A stretch of DNA of 64,000 nt from an uncultured Lachnospiraceae bacterium (GTDB lineage: Bacteria; Bacillota; Clostridia; Lachnospirales; Lachnospiraceae): assembly GCA_949878435.1 (NCBI GenBank), contig CATLAK010000015.1, positions 1 through 64,000 of the forward strand. Reading direction: 5' to 3'. A program made the translations under genes and the position numbers. The notes under the pieces were generated by a model that saw only the letters and a list, made by a program, of their open reading frames with translations, was not told the origin of the DNA and did not search any database. Position 1 is the first letter of the stretch; the number at the start of each line of letters is the position of its first letter. Below, one piece after another: positions 54,050 to 62,507 of the stretch.

Positions 54050-55042
54050 CTATGGTACCATTTCTTTTCCAACCTGATTGACCAGCGGAAGTCCGTTTTC
54101 CAGCGCGTATGCATTCTCCAAAGTGGTGAGTGCAATGGCATGCATCGCCTCCTTGGTAAAAAATCCCATATGGGATGTTACAAGCACATTAGGGAAAGTC
54201 ATAAGACGCGCCAGATTATCATCCGTTATAATTTCATTGGAACGATCTTCATAGAAGACACCTTCCTCTTCCTCGTAAACGTCCAGCCCTACTCCGCCGA
54301 ATTTGCCTTCCAGCATGGCATCGATCAGTGCCTGCGTATCGATCAGGCTTCCTCTCGACGTATTCACCAGGTAAACGCCATCCTTCATCATGGCAATGCT
54401 TTCTTTATTGATCATATGCCTGGTATCAGAAGTCAGCGGACAGTGCAGGGAAATAATATCAGAACTCTTGAACAATTCTTCCAAAGATACATACTCTGCA
54501 TCGAGTCCCTCCACAGGATATGGATCGTAGCAGATAACATGTGCCTGAAAGCCTCCAAAAATCCTGATCATCGCCTGACCGATCTTACCTGTGCCAATCA
54601 CGCCCACCGTCTTTTCATTAATGTCCATTCCCATTAGCCCGTTTAGGCTCATATTAAATTCTCTGGTTCTATTATAAGCCTTATGGGTCAATCTGTTCAC
54701 CGTAAGCAGCAGCGCCATGGCAAATTCTGCCACCGCTTCAGGCGAGTAGCTTGGAACTCTTAAGATAATAATCTTGTCCTCAGCTGCCTTCACGTCCACA
54801 TTATTGAACCCTGCGCTCCGAAGCAGTATTGCCTTTACGTTCATTTCATAAAGGGCATCTATCATTTCTGCATTCACATAATCGTTGACGAAGATACAGA
54901 TTGCATCATATCCCTTCGCCATAAAAATCGTTTCCTTATTGCATGCCGCTTCAATAAAATGAATATCAAACCCATATTCCTTTCCCATGGGCTCAAACCA
55001 GATCTTATCGTATGGTTTCGTACCGTAAAATGCTATTTTCAT
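54050..55042 (-). CDS. ldhA: D-lactate dehydrogenase
   Basis: Reduces pyruvate to D-lactate with NADH, a fermentation step. The 330-residue 2-hydroxyacid dehydrogenase shows LLRSAGFNNVD near 75, the NAD loop VGVIGTGKIGQA near 147 (G-x-G-x2-G), the LHCPLTSDTRHMI segment near 205 and the catalytic Arg and His in NTSRGSLIDT and TSHMGFFT. Closest type is LdhA rather than the vancomycin-type VanH. A promoter-like TTGTCC-16-TAGTCT lies near 55085-55112. Confidence 0.92.
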   Translation of the reverse strand: MKIAFYGTKPYDKIWFEPMGKEYGFDIHFIEAACNKETIFMAKGYDAICIFVNDYVNAEMIDALYEMNVKAILLRSAGFNNVDVKAAEDKIIILRVPSYSPEAVAEFAMALLLTVNRLTHKAYNRTREFNMSLNGLMGMDINEKTVGVIGTGKIGQAMIRIFGGFQAHVICYDPYPVEGLDAEYVSLEELFKSSDIISLHCPLTSDTRHMINKESIAMMKDGVYLVNTSRGSLIDTQALIDAMLEGKFGGVGLDVYEEEEGVFYEDRSNEIITDDNLARLMTFPNVLVTSHMGFFTKEAMHAIALTTLENAYALENGLPLVNQVGKEMVP

Positions 55043-55146
55043 AGATCATCCTCCATAATTTATGCAGATTCCTTTTACATTCTGCCATTCTTTGCAGACT
55101 ACATTTATTATTTACAGGGACAATGTGATTTTATTCTTTCAATTGT

Positions 55147-55674
55147 CTATGAAAATAAATTACTGAAAAAATCCTTTATCGAATTTTTCAGATTATCCCA
55201 GAAACTGTTCATCGCATTGGAAGCGGCATTTTTCACTGCATCCGCCAACAGTTCGTCTATATGATCTGCAAAATCTGCACCGTACTGCTGATACAAATGC
55301 TCTGCCTTGTCCATCACATACTCGGCAGAAAAACCTATGTCCTCTAATTTTTCCATAGTATCTACCAGCTTACCGGCATCTTCCTTGCTGATCTCCACAC
55401 CAAACTTGGCTTTTCCCTCCTCAATCGCATTCAAAAGACCCTCTTCTGAATCCAAGTTTCCTTCCTTTATTTTCTCTTTCAAAAAGGAAAAGACCTCTTC
55501 CGCTGTCTCTTTATCCACATTCTCAAACACAGCTGAAAGCTCCTGCTTCACCTGACTTAGTATATCTGCCGCCTCCTGATCCGACGTCCCTGTTTCCGCC
55601 GCGCGGACAGGCATCGGCAAAATCAAAAACAACATCATAAGCATAAGCAGCAAGGCTGAAATTCTCTTTTTCAT
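55147..55674 (-). CDS. secreted helical protein, unknown
   Basis: A 175-residue protein with a clear signal peptide (KKRISALLLMLMMLFLILPMP, shown by its core, cleaved after VRA-A near residue 26). The mature part is acidic and nearly all helical, with three amphipathic helices around ILSQVKQELSAVFENVDKET and a C-terminal FWDNLKNSIKDFFSNLFS helix that looks membrane-active. I recognise no family. The start at 55674 has gagagga upstream; it follows the hydrolase gene by 21 nt. Confidence 0.65.
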   Translation of the reverse strand: MKKRISALLLMLMMLFLILPMPVRAAETGTSDQEAADILSQVKQELSAVFENVDKETAEEVFSFLKEKIKEGNLDSEEGLLNAIEEGKAKFGVEISKEDAGKLVDTMEKLEDIGFSAEYVMDKAEHLYQQYGADFADHIDELLADAVKNAASNAMNSFWDNLKNSIKDFFSNLFS

Positions 55675-55695
55675 TCTAGCACATATTCCTCTCAA

Positions 55696-56640
55696 TCAGC
55701 ACTGATATTCTTTGACTCTTTCCATAATCCACGGATAAATATCCTTATATACTTCCTGCCGGTCCTTTTCATTCAAAAGTTCGTGCCGGTCTCCTGCGTA
55801 TAATTTTAAAGATACACGTTCCATACCCGCCTTTTGAAAATCCTCATAAGCTTTTCTAACACCCTCGCCGTAATTGCCCACTGGATCCATATCTCCTGCA
55901 ATAAAATACACCGGAAGATTCTTGGGCATTGCCTTTAGATTCTCTTCCTTATTCAGCCGATCCAGCAGAGTGAACAAAGTCCTAAAACCATTTACGGTAA
56001 AAGTAAAACCGCACAGCTCATCTTTTACGTAAGCGTCCACAACACTTTCCTCGGTGCACAGCCAGTCCACCGATGTTTTTGCATCCGGTATCTTCTTATT
56101 ATAAGACCCAAATGCCAGCTTATCGATCATCTTTGCCACATGCTTCTGTCCCAGGAAAATGCCCTGCAGCGCCGCAATCGCCTTTGATACCTTTACCAGC
56201 GCTTTTGGCTGGGAACCCGTTCCGCATACGATGGCGCCCTGTATTCCCGTTCCATATCGGAACAAATAATTTCTAAGAATAAAGGACCCCATGCTGTGCC
56301 CCAGAATAATATAAGGTATTCCGGGATACTCCTCCTGCGTCATCTTCTTTAATCGATGGACATCACGCACCACCACCGTGGCGGGATCCTGCTCACAAAA
56401 ATATCCATAAGTGCCGTCTTTTGCCACACTCTTCCCATGACCTAAGTGATCATCCCCTGTCACCAGTATCCCCTTCTCCCCAAGATACTGCGCCAGTTCC
56501 TCATAGCGCTCGATGTATTCCGCCATACCGTGAATAATCTGGACGATGCAGACCACCCTTTGTTCCGGCACCCATCTGACCGCATGAATCTTTGATTTCC
56601 CGTCTCTGGAATCAAAGGTAAACTCTTCTTTCTTTACCAT
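55696..56640 (-). CDS. alpha/beta hydrolase, lysophospholipase/monoacylglycerol lipase type
   Basis: A 314-residue serine hydrolase of the Hydrolase_4 type. The oxyanion region is IVQIIHGMAEYIERY near 30, the nucleophile elbow GHSMGS near 115, the acid in FIAGDMDPVGNYG near 250 and the His in YAGDRHELLNE near 285. No signal peptide, so it acts in the cytoplasm or on the inner membrane face on acylglycerols or lysolipids. It lies 18 nt after metG with a gggagg site and may be co-transcribed. Confidence 0.9.
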   Translation of the reverse strand: MVKKEEFTFDSRDGKSKIHAVRWVPEQRVVCIVQIIHGMAEYIERYEELAQYLGEKGILVTGDDHLGHGKSVAKDGTYGYFCEQDPATVVVRDVHRLKKMTQEEYPGIPYIILGHSMGSFILRNYLFRYGTGIQGAIVCGTGSQPKALVKVSKAIAALQGIFLGQKHVAKMIDKLAFGSYNKKIPDAKTSVDWLCTEESVVDAYVKDELCGFTFTVNGFRTLFTLLDRLNKEENLKAMPKNLPVYFIAGDMDPVGNYGEGVRKAYEDFQKAGMERVSLKLYAGDRHELLNEKDRQEVYKDIYPWIMERVKEYQC

Positions 56641-56658
56641 TGTAACCTCCCCTTTTGC

Positions 56659-58644
56659 CTAGCAGATTTCTGCGCCTGCCGGCATATCCTTTTCTGGTGT
56701 AAGAAGCGCTAAATTCCCCTCAGCATCCTCCGCACAAAGTAACATTCCCTCCGAAAGCACCCCTGCTAACTTGGCAGGCTTTAAGTTGACCAATACCATT
56801 ACCTTTTTACCCACCATCTCTTCTGCACTGTAATGCTGTTTGATGCCGGAAACAATCTGTTTGATCTGACTTCCGATCCGCACCTTTGAGCAGAGCAGCT
56901 TCTTTGATTTAGGCACCTCCTCACAGGCAATGATTTCGCCTACCTGGAACTGCATTTTGTCAAAAAGATCATATGTGATCTCTTCCTTCGGCTCAAGATC
57001 GATTCCGTCTATAGCCTCTGTTGTATCCTCCGCGCCTTTATCTTCCTCCATCTCCTTGGCTGCCTTTCTTTCTGCAAACATAGCCTCCGCCTTTTCAATG
57101 ACCTCCTTCGCATCCAGACGCGCAAACAAGATTTCAGGTTTCTGCGTCACCTGGTTTCCAGAAGGATAAAGTCCAAAGCGGTCAAGTTCCTCAAATCCCC
57201 GCAGCTGCGCGTTTAACTGCCCGGCAATCTTCTGTGCCGTGGACGGCATAAAGGGTTCCAGTAAAGATGCCCCGATCATGATACTTTCAATCAGATTATA
57301 AAGCACGGTAGACAGACGGTCTTTCTTCGCCTCATCCTTGGCAAGCACCCAAGGCTCCGTCTCATCAATATATTTATTACAGCGTTTAAACAAAGCAAAA
57401 ATTTCCGTGAGGGCGTCCGCCACACGCAGCTCTTCCATCTTTGCCTCCACTTTTCCGTAAGCGCTTGTGGCAACTGCCTTGAGGTCTTCATCCACCGCTT
57501 CCGCGCATCCCTTATCTGCCGCAGCACCGCCAAAGTATTTATTGCTCATGGAAATGGTCCTGTTCACCAGATTTCCAAGGGTGTTTGCCAGATCGGAATT
57601 GATCCTTTCCACCAAGAGCTCCCAAGAAATTGTTCCGTCATTTTCAAAAGGCATTTCATGCAGCACAAAGTAACGCACCGCATCTACCCCAAAGAAATCC
57701 ACAAGGTCATCTGCATAGAGCACATTTCCTTTGGACTTGCTCATCTTGCCGTCTCCCTGCAAAAGCCACGGGTGACCAAATATCTGCTTCGGCAGCGGCT
57801 CACCCAGTGCCATCAGAAAGATGGGCCAATAAATGGTGTGGAAGCGGATAATGTCCTTCCCGATCAGATGCAGGTCAGCCGGCCAGAACTTGTGATACTG
57901 CTGCGTGCTCTCCCCGTCACAATCATATCCGATTCCCGTAATATAGTTGGTCAGCGCGTCAAGCCACACATAAACCACATGTCTGTCATCAAAATCCACC
58001 GGGATGCCCCATTTAAAGGAGGTTCTGGAAACACACAGATCCTGAAGCCCCGGAAGAAGGAAATTGTTCATCATTTCATTCTTGCGGGATACGGGCTGGA
58101 TGAATTCCGGATGCGTATTGATATGCTCGATCAGTTTATCTGCATATTTGCTCATCTTGAAGAAGTACGCCTCCTCTTTCGCCGGCTTCACTTCTCTTCC
58201 GCAGTCAGGGCATTTACCATCCACCAACTGAGATTCTGTCCAGAAAGATTCACAGGGCGTACAATACATGCCTTCATAGGAGCCCTTGTAAATATCCCCC
58301 TGATCGTAAAATTTCTTAAAGATTTTCTGTACCTGTTTCTCGTGGTAATCATCTGTGGTGCGGATAAAATGGTCATAGGATGTCTCCATCAGCTTACACA
58401 GGCTTTTAATCGTGCCTGCCATCTCATCCACAAGCTCTTTGGGCGTGATTCCCGCTTCCTGCGCTTTTAATTCAATCTTCTGCCCGTGTTCATCCGTGCC
58501 TGTCTGGAAAAAGACCTCATAACCGTCCTTTCTTTTAAACCTGGCAATACTGTCAGCCAGCACGATTTCATAGCTGTTGCCGATATGGGGCTTGCCCGAC
58601 GTATAAGCAATAGCTGTTGTAATATAATACTTTCCTTTACTCAT
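56659..58644 (-). CDS. metG: methionyl-tRNA synthetase
   Basis: Charges tRNA-Met. The 661-residue enzyme has the HIGH-type motif PHIGNSYE near residue 20, a zinc knuckle with C-x2-C ... C-x2-C (CTPC and CPDC, near 125-147), the KMSKS loop (GKMSKSKG near 300), an anticodon-binding helical domain and a C-terminal EMAP-II-like tRNA-binding domain (about 560-661) that dimerises the protein. A strong aggagg precedes the ATG. A leader with competing hairpins suggests attenuation. Confidence 0.96.
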   Translation of the reverse strand: MSKGKYYITTAIAYTSGKPHIGNSYEIVLADSIARFKRKDGYEVFFQTGTDEHGQKIELKAQEAGITPKELVDEMAGTIKSLCKLMETSYDHFIRTTDDYHEKQVQKIFKKFYDQGDIYKGSYEGMYCTPCESFWTESQLVDGKCPDCGREVKPAKEEAYFFKMSKYADKLIEHINTHPEFIQPVSRKNEMMNNFLLPGLQDLCVSRTSFKWGIPVDFDDRHVVYVWLDALTNYITGIGYDCDGESTQQYHKFWPADLHLIGKDIIRFHTIYWPIFLMALGEPLPKQIFGHPWLLQGDGKMSKSKGNVLYADDLVDFFGVDAVRYFVLHEMPFENDGTISWELLVERINSDLANTLGNLVNRTISMSNKYFGGAAADKGCAEAVDEDLKAVATSAYGKVEAKMEELRVADALTEIFALFKRCNKYIDETEPWVLAKDEAKKDRLSTVLYNLIESIMIGASLLEPFMPSTAQKIAGQLNAQLRGFEELDRFGLYPSGNQVTQKPEILFARLDAKEVIEKAEAMFAERKAAKEMEEDKGAEDTTEAIDGIDLEPKEEITYDLFDKMQFQVGEIIACEEVPKSKKLLCSKVRIGSQIKQIVSGIKQHYSAEEMVGKKVMVLVNLKPAKLAGVLSEGMLLCAEDAEGNLALLTPEKDMPAGAEIC

Positions 58645-58659
58645 GCTCTGTTTCCTCCT

Positions 58660-58710
58660 AAAATAAAAGCCATCTTCTATCTAACGACAGAAGACAGCCT
58701 GTTTGTCGTG
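58660..58710 (-). promoter_or_regulatory. probable transcription attenuator of metG
   Basis: On the minus strand a terminator-like stem (58668-58700, AGGCTGTCTTCT against AGAAGATGGCT with two wobble pairs) runs into TTTTATTTT just before the ribosome site. A competing stem, ACGACA (58704-58709) with TGTCGT (58684-58689), would enclose the 5' half of the terminator. The two folds exclude each other. The leader is about 105 nt, too short for a full T-box. Confidence 0.55.
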
Positions 58711-58757
58711 GTTCACTTCTCTTCGTTCCCGCTTTAGCTATCATACAACATACACTC

Positions 58758-58786
58758 AGACTATCATAAACCCTTTGTGTTGTCAA
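58758..58786 (-). promoter_or_regulatory. metG promoter
   Basis: Minus strand TTGACA (58781-58786), 17-nt spacer, TAGTCT (58758-58763). The transcript would begin near 58750. Confidence 0.65.
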
Positions 58787-58838
58787 TTGCTATCGCGAAA
58801 CGTGCGTGCTTACAAACACACGCGTGTTCATAAACACG

Positions 58839-58871
58839 CAGCCCCAGATGGTGGAAGCATCCGGGGCTGCG
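58839..58871 (-). terminator. terminator hairpin behind amt-PII
   Basis: GCAGCCCC and GGGGCTGC flank a second pairing (GGATG/CATC-type) to give a strong GC-rich stem 40 nt behind the stop codon. The T-run is poor (GTGTTTAT), and two further GTGT/ACAC hairpins follow between 58800 and 58838. Confidence 0.65.
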
Positions 58872-58912
58872 CATTTATATGTATTAAACTAAAGGGATTA
58901 GGAGAAAGCTTT

Positions 58913-60658
58913 TTATTCTACATCCTGCAGTGCTGCAAAGTCTTCTTCTCCGGTGCGGACTTTAACGACTTTGTCTACATTATAAACAAAAATCTTGCCG
59001 TCGCCGATGTGACCGGTATAAAGTGCTTTCTTTGCCGCTTCAATCACTGCTTCAACAGGAATCTTGCTGACGACTACTTCAACCTTTACTTTAGGAAGTA
59101 AGGTTGCATCCACTTCAACGCCTCTGTACATCTCTCCGGCGCCCTTCTGGATACCGCAGCCCATAACCTGTGTCACCGTCATACCGGTCACGCCAAGGTC
59201 ATTCATCGCTTTCTTTAACTTGTCATATCTGGACAGTTTTGCAATCACAGCAACCTTATAAATGCCGGTAGATGCTGCGGCAGGCGCCACCACCTTCACT
59301 GCTGCATCCCTCTGCACATCGGATGCTTCCGCATAGTCGTCTGTACCAAGGTCTGTATTCTCATTTACTTCCATCGTCATAGTATTAGCAATATCCATAA
59401 TGCTGAATCCTGCATAAGCAGAGGGCAGACCATGTTCGCAGGAGTCAAGACCTACGATTTCTTCTTCCTGTGTGACCCGCAGACCCACAATCGCTTTGAT
59501 AATAAGGAATGCTATGGTGATCGTTACTGCCGTCCATGCCGCTACAGCCGCAAAGCCGACCAGCTGGATGCCAAGCAGCTTTAATCCGCCGCCATAAAAA
59601 AGACCTACAAGACTGTCGTTTCCAGGTGCAGCGGTAGTTGCAAAAAGTCCTACAGCAATGGTGCCCCAGATACCGTTTAAACAATGTACGGCAACTGCAC
59701 CCACAGGATCGTCAATGTGAAGCTTGTAATCAAGGAACCATACGCCAAATACCACCAGAAGTCCGGCAACCGCGCCGATTGCAATTGCTCCTGCGGCGTC
59801 CGTCACATCACAAGGCGCCGTGATGGCTACCAGACCTGCCAAGGATGCATTCAGACACATAGAAACATCCGGTTTTCCATATTTGACCCATGTAAAGACC
59901 ATACATACCACCGTTGCAATAGCCGGCGCAATCGTAGTGGTAACGAATACGGAACCAAGCTGTTCTAAACTGGTACATGCTGCACCGTTAAATCCATACC
60001 AGCCAAGCCACAAGATAAACACACCCAGACATCCAATAGGAAGATTATGACCAGGAAATGCGTTTACCTTTGTAACCTTTCCTTCTTTATCTTTTACAAA
60101 TTTTCCAATACGGGGACCTAACAGCTTTGCCCCAATCAGCGCTGATATACCGCCTACCATGTGAATTGCGCAGGAACCTGCAAAATCATGGAATCCTGCC
60201 TGTGCAAGCCAGCCGCCGCCCCAGATCCAATGGGCTTCGATAGGATAGATCAAAGCAGAGATGACACCTGAGTAGACACAATAGGATAAAAATTTCGTTC
60301 TCTCTGCCATTGCCCCTGATACAATTGTCGCAGTGGTCGCACAAAATACTAAGTTAAACACAAAATTTGACCAGTCAAAGTTTGCATAGTTGGTAAAAAT
60401 ATCAAATCCCGGCTTTCCAATCAATCCGACCATATCCTCACCAAACAAAAGTCCAAATCCAATCAGGATAAAAACTACTGTACCAATGCAGAAATCCATC
60501 AAGTTCTTCATCAGGATATTCCCTGCATTTTTTGCTCTGGTGAAGCCGGTCTCTACCATTGCAAAACCAGCCTGCATCCAGAACACCAGCGCGGCTCCAA
60601 TTAGGAACCAGACGCCGAACACCTCGCCGCTTACGGCACTCATCATTTCTTCTGTCAT
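58913..60658 (-). CDS. ammonium transporter fused to a PII signal domain
   Basis: A 581-residue fusion. Residues 1-420 are an Amt channel with about eleven helices, including AHWIWGGGWLAQAGFHDFAG near 145 (twin substrate-lining features, quoted only in part) and GWYGFNGAAC near 225. After a linker of about 45 residues, residues 468-581 form a PII (GlnK) domain with VTGMTVTQVMGCG, the T loop ending YRGVEVDATLLPKVKVEVVV and the B loop TGHIGDGKIFVY. The T-loop position normally held by the uridylylated Tyr51 is not Tyr. PII would gate ammonium entry from within the same chain. Confidence 0.92.
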   Translation of the reverse strand: MTEEMMSAVSGEVFGVWFLIGAALVFWMQAGFAMVETGFTRAKNAGNILMKNLMDFCIGTVVFILIGFGLLFGEDMVGLIGKPGFDIFTNYANFDWSNFVFNLVFCATTATIVSGAMAERTKFLSYCVYSGVISALIYPIEAHWIWGGGWLAQAGFHDFAGSCAIHMVGGISALIGAKLLGPRIGKFVKDKEGKVTKVNAFPGHNLPIGCLGVFILWLGWYGFNGAACTSLEQLGSVFVTTTIAPAIATVVCMVFTWVKYGKPDVSMCLNASLAGLVAITAPCDVTDAAGAIAIGAVAGLLVVFGVWFLDYKLHIDDPVGAVAVHCLNGIWGTIAVGLFATTAAPGNDSLVGLFYGGGLKLLGIQLVGFAAVAAWTAVTITIAFLIIKAIVGLRVTQEEEIVGLDSCEHGLPSAYAGFSIMDIANTMTMEVNENTDLGTDDYAEASDVQRDAAVKVVAPAAASTGIYKVAVIAKLSRYDKLKKAMNDLGVTGMTVTQVMGCGIQKGAGEMYRGVEVDATLLPKVKVEVVVSKIPVEAVIEAAKKALYTGHIGDGKIFVYNVDKVVKVRTGEEDFAALQDVE

Positions 60659-60677
60659 AATCTTTCCTCCTCACATT

Positions 60678-60727
60678 AAAAAAAGCGGATGCAAAGGGGG
60701 ATTTTCCTATAAGCCCCTTTGCTCCGC
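60678..60727 (-). terminator. second leader terminator of amt-PII
   Basis: A long stem (GCGGA-GCAAAGGGG with CCCC-CTTTGC-ATCCGC, 60685-60727) followed on the minus strand by T7 (60678-60684). It lies only about 20 nt before the coding start, so it must be overcome for expression. Confidence 0.75.
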
Positions 60728-60747
60728 GTTTTTTAATAAATAAATTT

Positions 60748-60776
60748 AAAAAGGCACTGCATGTTTCTGCAGCGCC
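60748..60776 (-). terminator. first leader terminator of amt-PII
   Basis: Nine-pair stem GGCGCTGCA/TGCAGTGCC with loop GAAACA (60753-60776), followed on the minus strand by T5. It begins about 10 nt after the likely transcript start. Confidence 0.7.
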
Positions 60777-60793
60777 TTCGCTTTATGTATTGC

Positions 60794-60822
60794 ATGATAG
60801 CACCCTGTTTATTTTCTGTCAA
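60794..60822 (-). promoter_or_regulatory. amt-PII promoter
   Basis: Minus strand TTGACA (60817-60822), 17-nt spacer, TATCAT (60794-60799). It overlaps the gap behind the GNAT gene and lies upstream of both leader terminators. Confidence 0.8.
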
Positions 60823-60837
60823 CCTCTTTTTTGTTTT

Positions 60838-61677
60838 TTATTTTGTACACAGATTTCTCGTAAAAAGCTTGTAATCACAGTCTGAGACGATTACGTTATC
60901 CTGAAATTCAAACCCCAGCCTATCAAGAAGTCCCAAGGATGCCGCATTCTTTTCGCTTACCAGCGCCTGCACTTTATCAAAGGCAAGTTCCTCCTTTGCA
61001 TATGCAAGAATCGCCGCGCAAACCTCGAAGGCATAGCCCATGTTCTGATGAGCTGTGTCTATAACAAATCCAAGTTCAGGAAGGTCATAGCCTTCCCTGA
61101 CACTCAACCCTGCCCGCCCTATCACCTCTCCAGTATCTTTAAGCTGTACTGTCCAGAGACCGTAGCCATAAAATCCATATATCTGATCGATATACGCTTT
61201 CATGTAGGCTTCTTCCTCTTCTCTTTTCTGGTAAAGATTCTCCATATAATAAGTGATGGAAGGATCGCTGTAGATTCTATAAAAATCCTTCACGTCCTCC
61301 ACCGTGCTCTCCCGTACTTTCAGCCTGTCCGTCTCTAAGATATTCCACGGCAGCCCCGCAAGCCTCTTAAACGCCTCTTCATAAGAACGGTATTCCAAAA
61401 GAAACAAATCTTCCACTCCGTATCTCACCGCCGGGAATGCTTTATCCCGGTTCTTCTCGTGATAGAGGATAACCACATACCACCCTTCTTTTAATAATGT
61501 TTCCGCCGTTTCCGGCTCATCGGTTATGACCAGCGTCTCTTCCCTTTCATATTGATCCATTCTTTTTAATGTAACGTGCACCTGGTGTTCATTCACTTTA
61601 TCACAAATCTCATCTAAACGATCTGCGACAATTTCGCAATAATATTCGGACAGCAGGAGAAGAATGCATTTTAGCAT
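60838..61677 (-). CDS. GNAT acetyltransferase with N-terminal extra domain
   Basis: A 279-residue protein. The C-terminal 165 residues are a RimJ/RimL-type acetyltransferase (LETDRLKVRESTVEDV near 112, ELGFVIDTAHQNMGYAFEVC near 200, NAASLGLLDRLGF near 250). The N-terminal 105 residues look like a small alpha/beta domain, with LVITDEPETAETLLKEG and VVILYHEKNR, similar in style to a receiver or HAD-like fold without its active residues. Substrate unknown. Divergent from the cyclophilin gene. Confidence 0.82.
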   Translation of the reverse strand: MLKCILLLLSEYYCEIVADRLDEICDKVNEHQVHVTLKRMDQYEREETLVITDEPETAETLLKEGWYVVILYHEKNRDKAFPAVRYGVEDLFLLEYRSYEEAFKRLAGLPWNILETDRLKVRESTVEDVKDFYRIYSDPSITYYMENLYQKREEEEAYMKAYIDQIYGFYGYGLWTVQLKDTGEVIGRAGLSVREGYDLPELGFVIDTAHQNMGYAFEVCAAILAYAKEELAFDKVQALVSEKNAASLGLLDRLGFEFQDNVIVSDCDYKLFTRNLCTK

Positions 61678-61765
61678 TGTAAAGTCCCCTCACTTCATAT
61701 AAAATATGTACTGTATCTATTATAATACGCGTTTATCTAAATGAAAAGAAAGGAAACAATTAATT

Positions 61766-62290
61766 ATGAGTCAAAATTATCCTATTGTAACATTTACCAT
61801 GGAAAACGGCGATGTCATAAAGGCAGAATTATACCCCGACATTGCTCCCATTTCTGTCAATAACTTCATCAGCCTGATCAACCAGAATTTCTATGACGGT
61901 CTGATCTTCCACCGCGTCATCCGCGGATTTATGATCCAGGGCGGCGACCCGGAAGGCACCGGCTGCGGCGGTCCCGGCTATAGCATCAAGGGCGAATTTT
62001 CTGCAAACGGTGTGGAAAACAACTTAAAGCACACAGAAGGCGTTTTATCCATGGCAAGAAGCATGGCGCCCGATTCCGCAGGCTCCCAATTCTTCATCAT
62101 GCATAAGAATGCTCCCCATTTAGACGGCAGCTACGCCGCATTTGGGAAGGTGATTGAAGGGATGGATGTGGTAAATAAAATAGCCGAAACAGCTACCGAT
62201 TATTCTGACCGTCCCTTAGAAGAACAAAAACTCAAAAGCGTTACCGTAGACACCTTCGGCGTCACTTATCCTGAACCGGAAAAATTATAG
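61766..62290 (+). CDS. cyclophilin-type peptidyl-prolyl isomerase
   Basis: A 174-residue cytoplasmic cyclophilin that speeds proline isomerisation in folding proteins. Active-site motifs are FHRVIRGFMIQGGD near residue 50 (catalytic Arg), AGSQFFIMH near 110 and LDGSYAAFGKVIEGMDVV near 122. No signal peptide. A TATAAT box near 61720 and an aaagga site precede the ATG. Transcribed alone on the plus strand. Confidence 0.95.
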   Translation: MSQNYPIVTFTMENGDVIKAELYPDIAPISVNNFISLINQNFYDGLIFHRVIRGFMIQGGDPEGTGCGGPGYSIKGEFSANGVENNLKHTEGVLSMARSMAPDSAGSQFFIMHKNAPHLDGSYAAFGKVIEGMDVVNKIAETATDYSDRPLEEQKLKSVTVDTFGVTYPEPEKL

Positions 62291-62464
62291 TTATCAATTT
62301 CTTCCGTTCACATTCTGTTCATATTTAATTTAAAAAAACTTAATTGGCATAACATTCTTTAGACATTTCTGTATCCTATACTAATACCATAAGATACAGA
62401 AAAGCACAGACCACTTACAAGAAGCCTCAAAGTAATTGATTTATTAATAACTTTTTCATAATAA

Positions 62465-62494
62465 ATGCCAAGTAAACAAACGTTTACTTGGCAT
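62465..62494. repeat. perfect 13-bp palindromic hairpin
   Basis: ATGCCAAGTAAAC and GTTTACTTGGCAT flank a 4-nt loop. It contains GTAAAC/GTTTAC halves like a widened operator but more likely forms a hairpin; a T-rich stretch follows weakly, so a terminator role is uncertain. It lies 14 nt before R6. The rest of 62291-62464 has another weak hairpin (about 62369-62402) and no gene. Confidence 0.6.
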
Positions 62495-62507
62495 CCTCCC
62501 TTTTATA

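Noticed and set aside
57658-58470. 270-codon plus-strand frame opposite metG
   Set aside because: Antisense to conserved synthetase motifs; no ribosome site.
58645-58912. T-box riboswitch before metG
   Set aside because: Only a weak T-box-like sequence is present and the leader from the promoter is too short for stem I with a specifier loop.
60748-60776. ANTAR-target hairpin in the amt leader
   Set aside because: The six-base loop GAAACA does not have the A at position 1 and G at position 4 that define the motif.
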